Of a stretch of DNA of 6,854 nucleotides, positions 5,662 through 6,854 are shown piece after piece. Below the pieces are notes generated by a model. It searched no databases and was not told where the DNA came from. It was given only the letters and a program-made list of their open reading frames with translations. A program made the translations under genes and the position numbers. How positions within the stretch are numbered: the first letter of the stretch is position 1; every line of letters begins with the position of its first letter. The stretch comes from an uncultured Microcoleaceae cyanobacterium (GTDB lineage: Bacteria; Cyanobacteriota; Cyanobacteriia; Cyanobacteriales; Microcoleaceae), in NCBI GenBank assembly GCA_938083405.1, contig CALKCV010000137.1, positions 1 through 6,854 on the forward strand, in the 5' to 3' direction.

Positions 5662-5809
5662 TAATTTATGGTTGTAGTTTTTGGCTGCACTGATTTTCCT
5701 GGGAAGGCTGGGAAAATCCTCAAATGAAGCCGAATCTGTCTGTTCGTTTTTAGCCGGCAAAAATGCACATAAGTAGAGATACCGTCGCGTCTCTAACAAC
5801 CATAAATTA
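5662..5809. repeat. 148-bp nested inverted-repeat element (possible MITE remnant or structured leader)
   Basis: TAATTTATGGTTGT (5662-5675) and ACAACCATAAATTA (5796-5809) are perfect 14-bp inverted ends. Inside are a hairpin GATTTTCC/GGAAAATC (5692-5699 with 5711-5718), a near-palindrome centred on GCCGGC between T5 and A5 runs (5747-5763), and TAGAGA/TCTCTA (5774-5779 with 5790-5795), which abuts the right end. I see no clear target-site duplication outside the ends and no open reading frame of note. It ends 45 bases before the folK start, so it may lie in the folK leader. It could be a small non-autonomous element or a multibranched RNA. Confidence 0.6.
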
Positions 5810-5854
5810 ACCCCCTAATAACCCTGTAAAAATCAATCCAAGTAACCGATATCT

Positions 5855-6412
5855 ATGGTCTATAACGCTGAAAAATTTGCAACTACTTCCTTGGAGGAAG
5901 CTTTCCTCAGTCAGAGAAAATGGAGAAAACCGACAACGAGCGCGATCGCCCTCGGCAGTAACCTGGGTCAATGTTGCGCTACCCTAGAAAGCGCCCTCGA
6001 AGAGCTAGACAACAGGGACCATATTACCGTCAAAGCTTACTCAAGCTGGTACACAACTGCCCCCGTTGGTCCATCACAGCCAGATTATTTAAACGGTTGT
6101 GCCATTCTAGAAGTAGGACTGAGCCCGCAAGAATTACTCAAAACTCTACTCAGCATTGAAGACCAATTCGGTCGAGTCCGTAAAGAGCGTTGGGGTCCGC
6201 GAACTTTAGACTTAGATGTATTATTATTTGGCGATTTAATTCTCGAAACGCCCGAACTGGAAATACCTCACCCGCGCATGACTCAAAGAGCTTTTGTGTT
6301 AGTGCCGTTGGCGGAAATTGCTCCAGACTCGATCGAACCGGTCTCTGGAGAGGCGATCGGTCAACTCGTCGAGAAAGTAGATCGTTCTGGAGTGAGGAAG
6401 TTCGCTCTTTAG
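5855..6412 (+). CDS. folK: 2-amino-4-hydroxy-6-hydroxymethyldihydropteridine pyrophosphokinase (HPPK)
   Basis: FolK transfers pyrophosphate from ATP to 6-hydroxymethyl-7,8-dihydropterin, giving the substrate for dihydropteroate synthase in folate synthesis; it is cytosolic. The 185-residue protein shows SAIALGSNLG (29-38), SSWYTTAPVGPSQPDYLNG (63-81), the HPPK signature KERWGPRTLDLDVLLFG (110-126) with metal-binding Asp119 and Asp121, and PHPRMTQRAFVLVPLAEI (138-155). The core is full length. The first 28 residues are an extension beyond the usual start of about four residues before IALGSN. No in-frame ATG or GTG lies nearer the core and only a TTG at codon 13 is available, so the ATG at 5855 is kept, although it has no clear ribosome site. 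The gene is convergent with the right-edge gene, which may be folP. Confidence 0.95.
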   Translation: MVYNAEKFATTSLEEAFLSQRKWRKPTTSAIALGSNLGQCCATLESALEELDNRDHITVKAYSSWYTTAPVGPSQPDYLNGCAILEVGLSPQELLKTLLSIEDQFGRVRKERWGPRTLDLDVLLFGDLILETPELEIPHPRMTQRAFVLVPLAEIAPDSIEPVSGEAIGQLVEKVDRSGVRKFAL

Positions 6413-6450
6413 TAGAAGGAACTTGCGCCAGATCGACGTATTTCTCCGTG

Positions 6451-6508
6451 CAGCAAGCTCCAGCGCGGGCAATTCTCTTATTTTCGTTGCTCGCGCTGGA
6501 GCTTGCTG
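6451..6508. repeat. 22-bp-stem hairpin repeat downstream of folK
   Basis: Bases 6451-6472 and 6487-6508 pair over 22 positions with one G-U, around a 14-base AT-rich loop. The arm core is CAGCAAGCTCCAGCGCG. It is GC-rich, unlike its AT-rich surroundings, and lies 38 bases after the folK stop. It would block a transcript strongly, but an A-run follows instead of a U-run, so it is not a classical terminator. It looks like a dispersed palindromic repeat. Confidence 0.85.
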
Positions 6509-6669
6509 AGGAAAAAAAGCACAGAAGCAAGTATTGTGCGATCGCAGCTAATAGCTCCGCGACTAAATTGGGGGTGCATCTCCTAGGTGCAAAAACCTAT
6601 CTTTGGGACTAACAACTAACAACTGATACCAAGCAAGTTAAAGATATGAAAGAGTTCGATCCCCCCAAA

Positions 6670-6688
6670 CCCCCCTTCTCAAGGGGGG
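6670..6688. repeat. CCCCCCTT/AAGGGGGG hairpin repeat
   Basis: Eight-base perfect arms (6670-6677 and 6681-6688) flank a three-base loop and are preceded by GATCCCCCCAAA (6658-6669). This GATCCCCCC-AA-CCCCCC-GGGGGG pattern resembles a repeat widespread in intergenic regions of filamentous cyanobacteria (recalled). It lies in the 367-bp gene-free stretch 6413-6779, which otherwise holds only the hairpins at 6451-6508 and 6711-6763. Confidence 0.75.
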
Positions 6689-6710
6689 CTTAAGAGTTAA
6701 AGCTCAGTTC

Positions 6711-6763
6711 GTAGTAATCGCTAATCGCTAATTATCTATATGAATCGCTAAAGCGATTACTAC
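6711..6763. repeat. GTAGTAATCGCT inverted repeat
   Basis: Perfect 12-bp arms GTAGTAATCGCT (6711-6722) and AGCGATTACTAC (6752-6763) enclose 29 bases that contain further AATCGCTA copies (6724-6731 and 6744-6751). It sits 16 bases beyond the stop codon of the minus-strand gene at the right edge and could form the 3' end of that transcript, although no U-run follows. Confidence 0.75.
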
Positions 6764-6779
6764 AAACAAGATTTTCAAA

Positions 6780-6854
6780 TTAGAATAAACTCAGCGTATC
6801 TAAAACAGCCTTAATTTTAGGAACTTCATGAGTCCGAAACAAATCGGTTTTCCC
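6780..6854 (-). CDS. C-terminal end of a minus-strand gene, possibly dihydropteroate synthase (folP)
   Basis: Reading in from the right edge, the minus strand gives 24 residues ending at TAA (6782-6780): KTDLFRTHEVPKIKAVL followed by DTLSLF. The R-T-H-E-V stretch fits the R-x-H-[DE]-V end of dihydropteroate synthase, where the Arg and His bind the pterin pyrophosphate site (Arg255 and His257 in E. coli), and the following amphipathic helix also fits. A folK gene next door agrees with a folate role. With only 24 residues and no upstream sequence, the reading frame is likely and the family is tentative. Other proteins with a C-terminal amphipathic helix cannot be excluded. Confidence 0.4.
   Translation of the reverse strand, partial: GKTDLFRTHEVPKIKAVLDTLSLF

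Noticed and set aside
5662..5809. 6S RNA or a known riboswitch in the gap before folK
   Set aside because: The branched, nested layout does not match the single open-bubble rod of 6S RNA, and I recognise no conserved riboswitch core. It is kept only as a repeat element.
6150..6530. 126-residue minus-strand frame over the folK 3' half
   Set aside because: It is antisense to a secure gene, has no family features, and starts beyond the hairpin repeat.
6190..6612. 140-residue plus-strand frame overlapping folK
   Set aside because: Most of it is the out-of-frame reading of folK. The rest runs through the 6451-6508 hairpin and intergenic DNA, with an Arg/Ser-rich composition and no recognisable motif.

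Overview
The window looks like chromosome from a filamentous cyanobacterium, probably of the Oscillatoriales/Microcoleus type. Nine copies of the HIP1 octamer GCGATCGC (starting at 407, 930, 1251, 1540, 2924, 4435, 4609, 5942 and 6538) are far more than chance allows in 6.9 kb. Several short palindromic repeats have the look of those spread through these genomes, and most of the proteins are cyanobacterial family types. Base and codon use look even across the window. I see no phage, insertion-sequence, CRISPR or tRNA/rRNA signal.

Layout. 1-60 is a perfect 60-bp palindrome. 105-572 (minus) is a decayed Uma2-family gene that is frame-intact apart from two internal TAA codons. 660-1868 (plus) is a TPR-containing protein of unknown function with a six-unit pentapeptide repeat. 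1942-2577 (minus) is a small protein with an N-terminal hydrophobic anchor and seven 11-residue LEA-like repeats, encoded by 33-bp tandem DNA repeats. 2722-3330 (plus) is a lipase-like alpha/beta hydrolase with a recognisable promoter, an inverted repeat across the -35 region and a hairpin next to its start codon. 3358-3795 (minus) is a VOC-fold protein. 3865-4659 (plus) is a DUF92 membrane protein related to plant VTE6 phytyl-phosphate kinase. 4810-5571 (plus) is a parvulin-like peptidylprolyl isomerase without a signal peptide. 5572-5854 is non-coding and rich in nested inverted repeats. 5855-6412 (plus) is folK. 6413-6779 is non-coding and holds three hairpin repeats. 6780-6854 (minus) is the C-terminal end of a gene that may be dihydropteroate synthase.

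How the genes relate. Most genes are single transcription units in alternating orientation, and there is no clear operon. The convergent pairs (660-1868 with 1942-2577, 2722-3330 with 3358-3795, folK with the right-edge gene) are separated by hairpins. Two links are plausible: folate synthesis (folK plus the possible folP), and lipid or phytol metabolism (the lipase-like hydrolase and the VTE6-like kinase). The second link is only suggestive. I find no convincing new multi-gene system. The most unusual material is the tandem-repeat proteins, the palindromes around the lipase promoter, and the nested-repeat element at 5662-5809.
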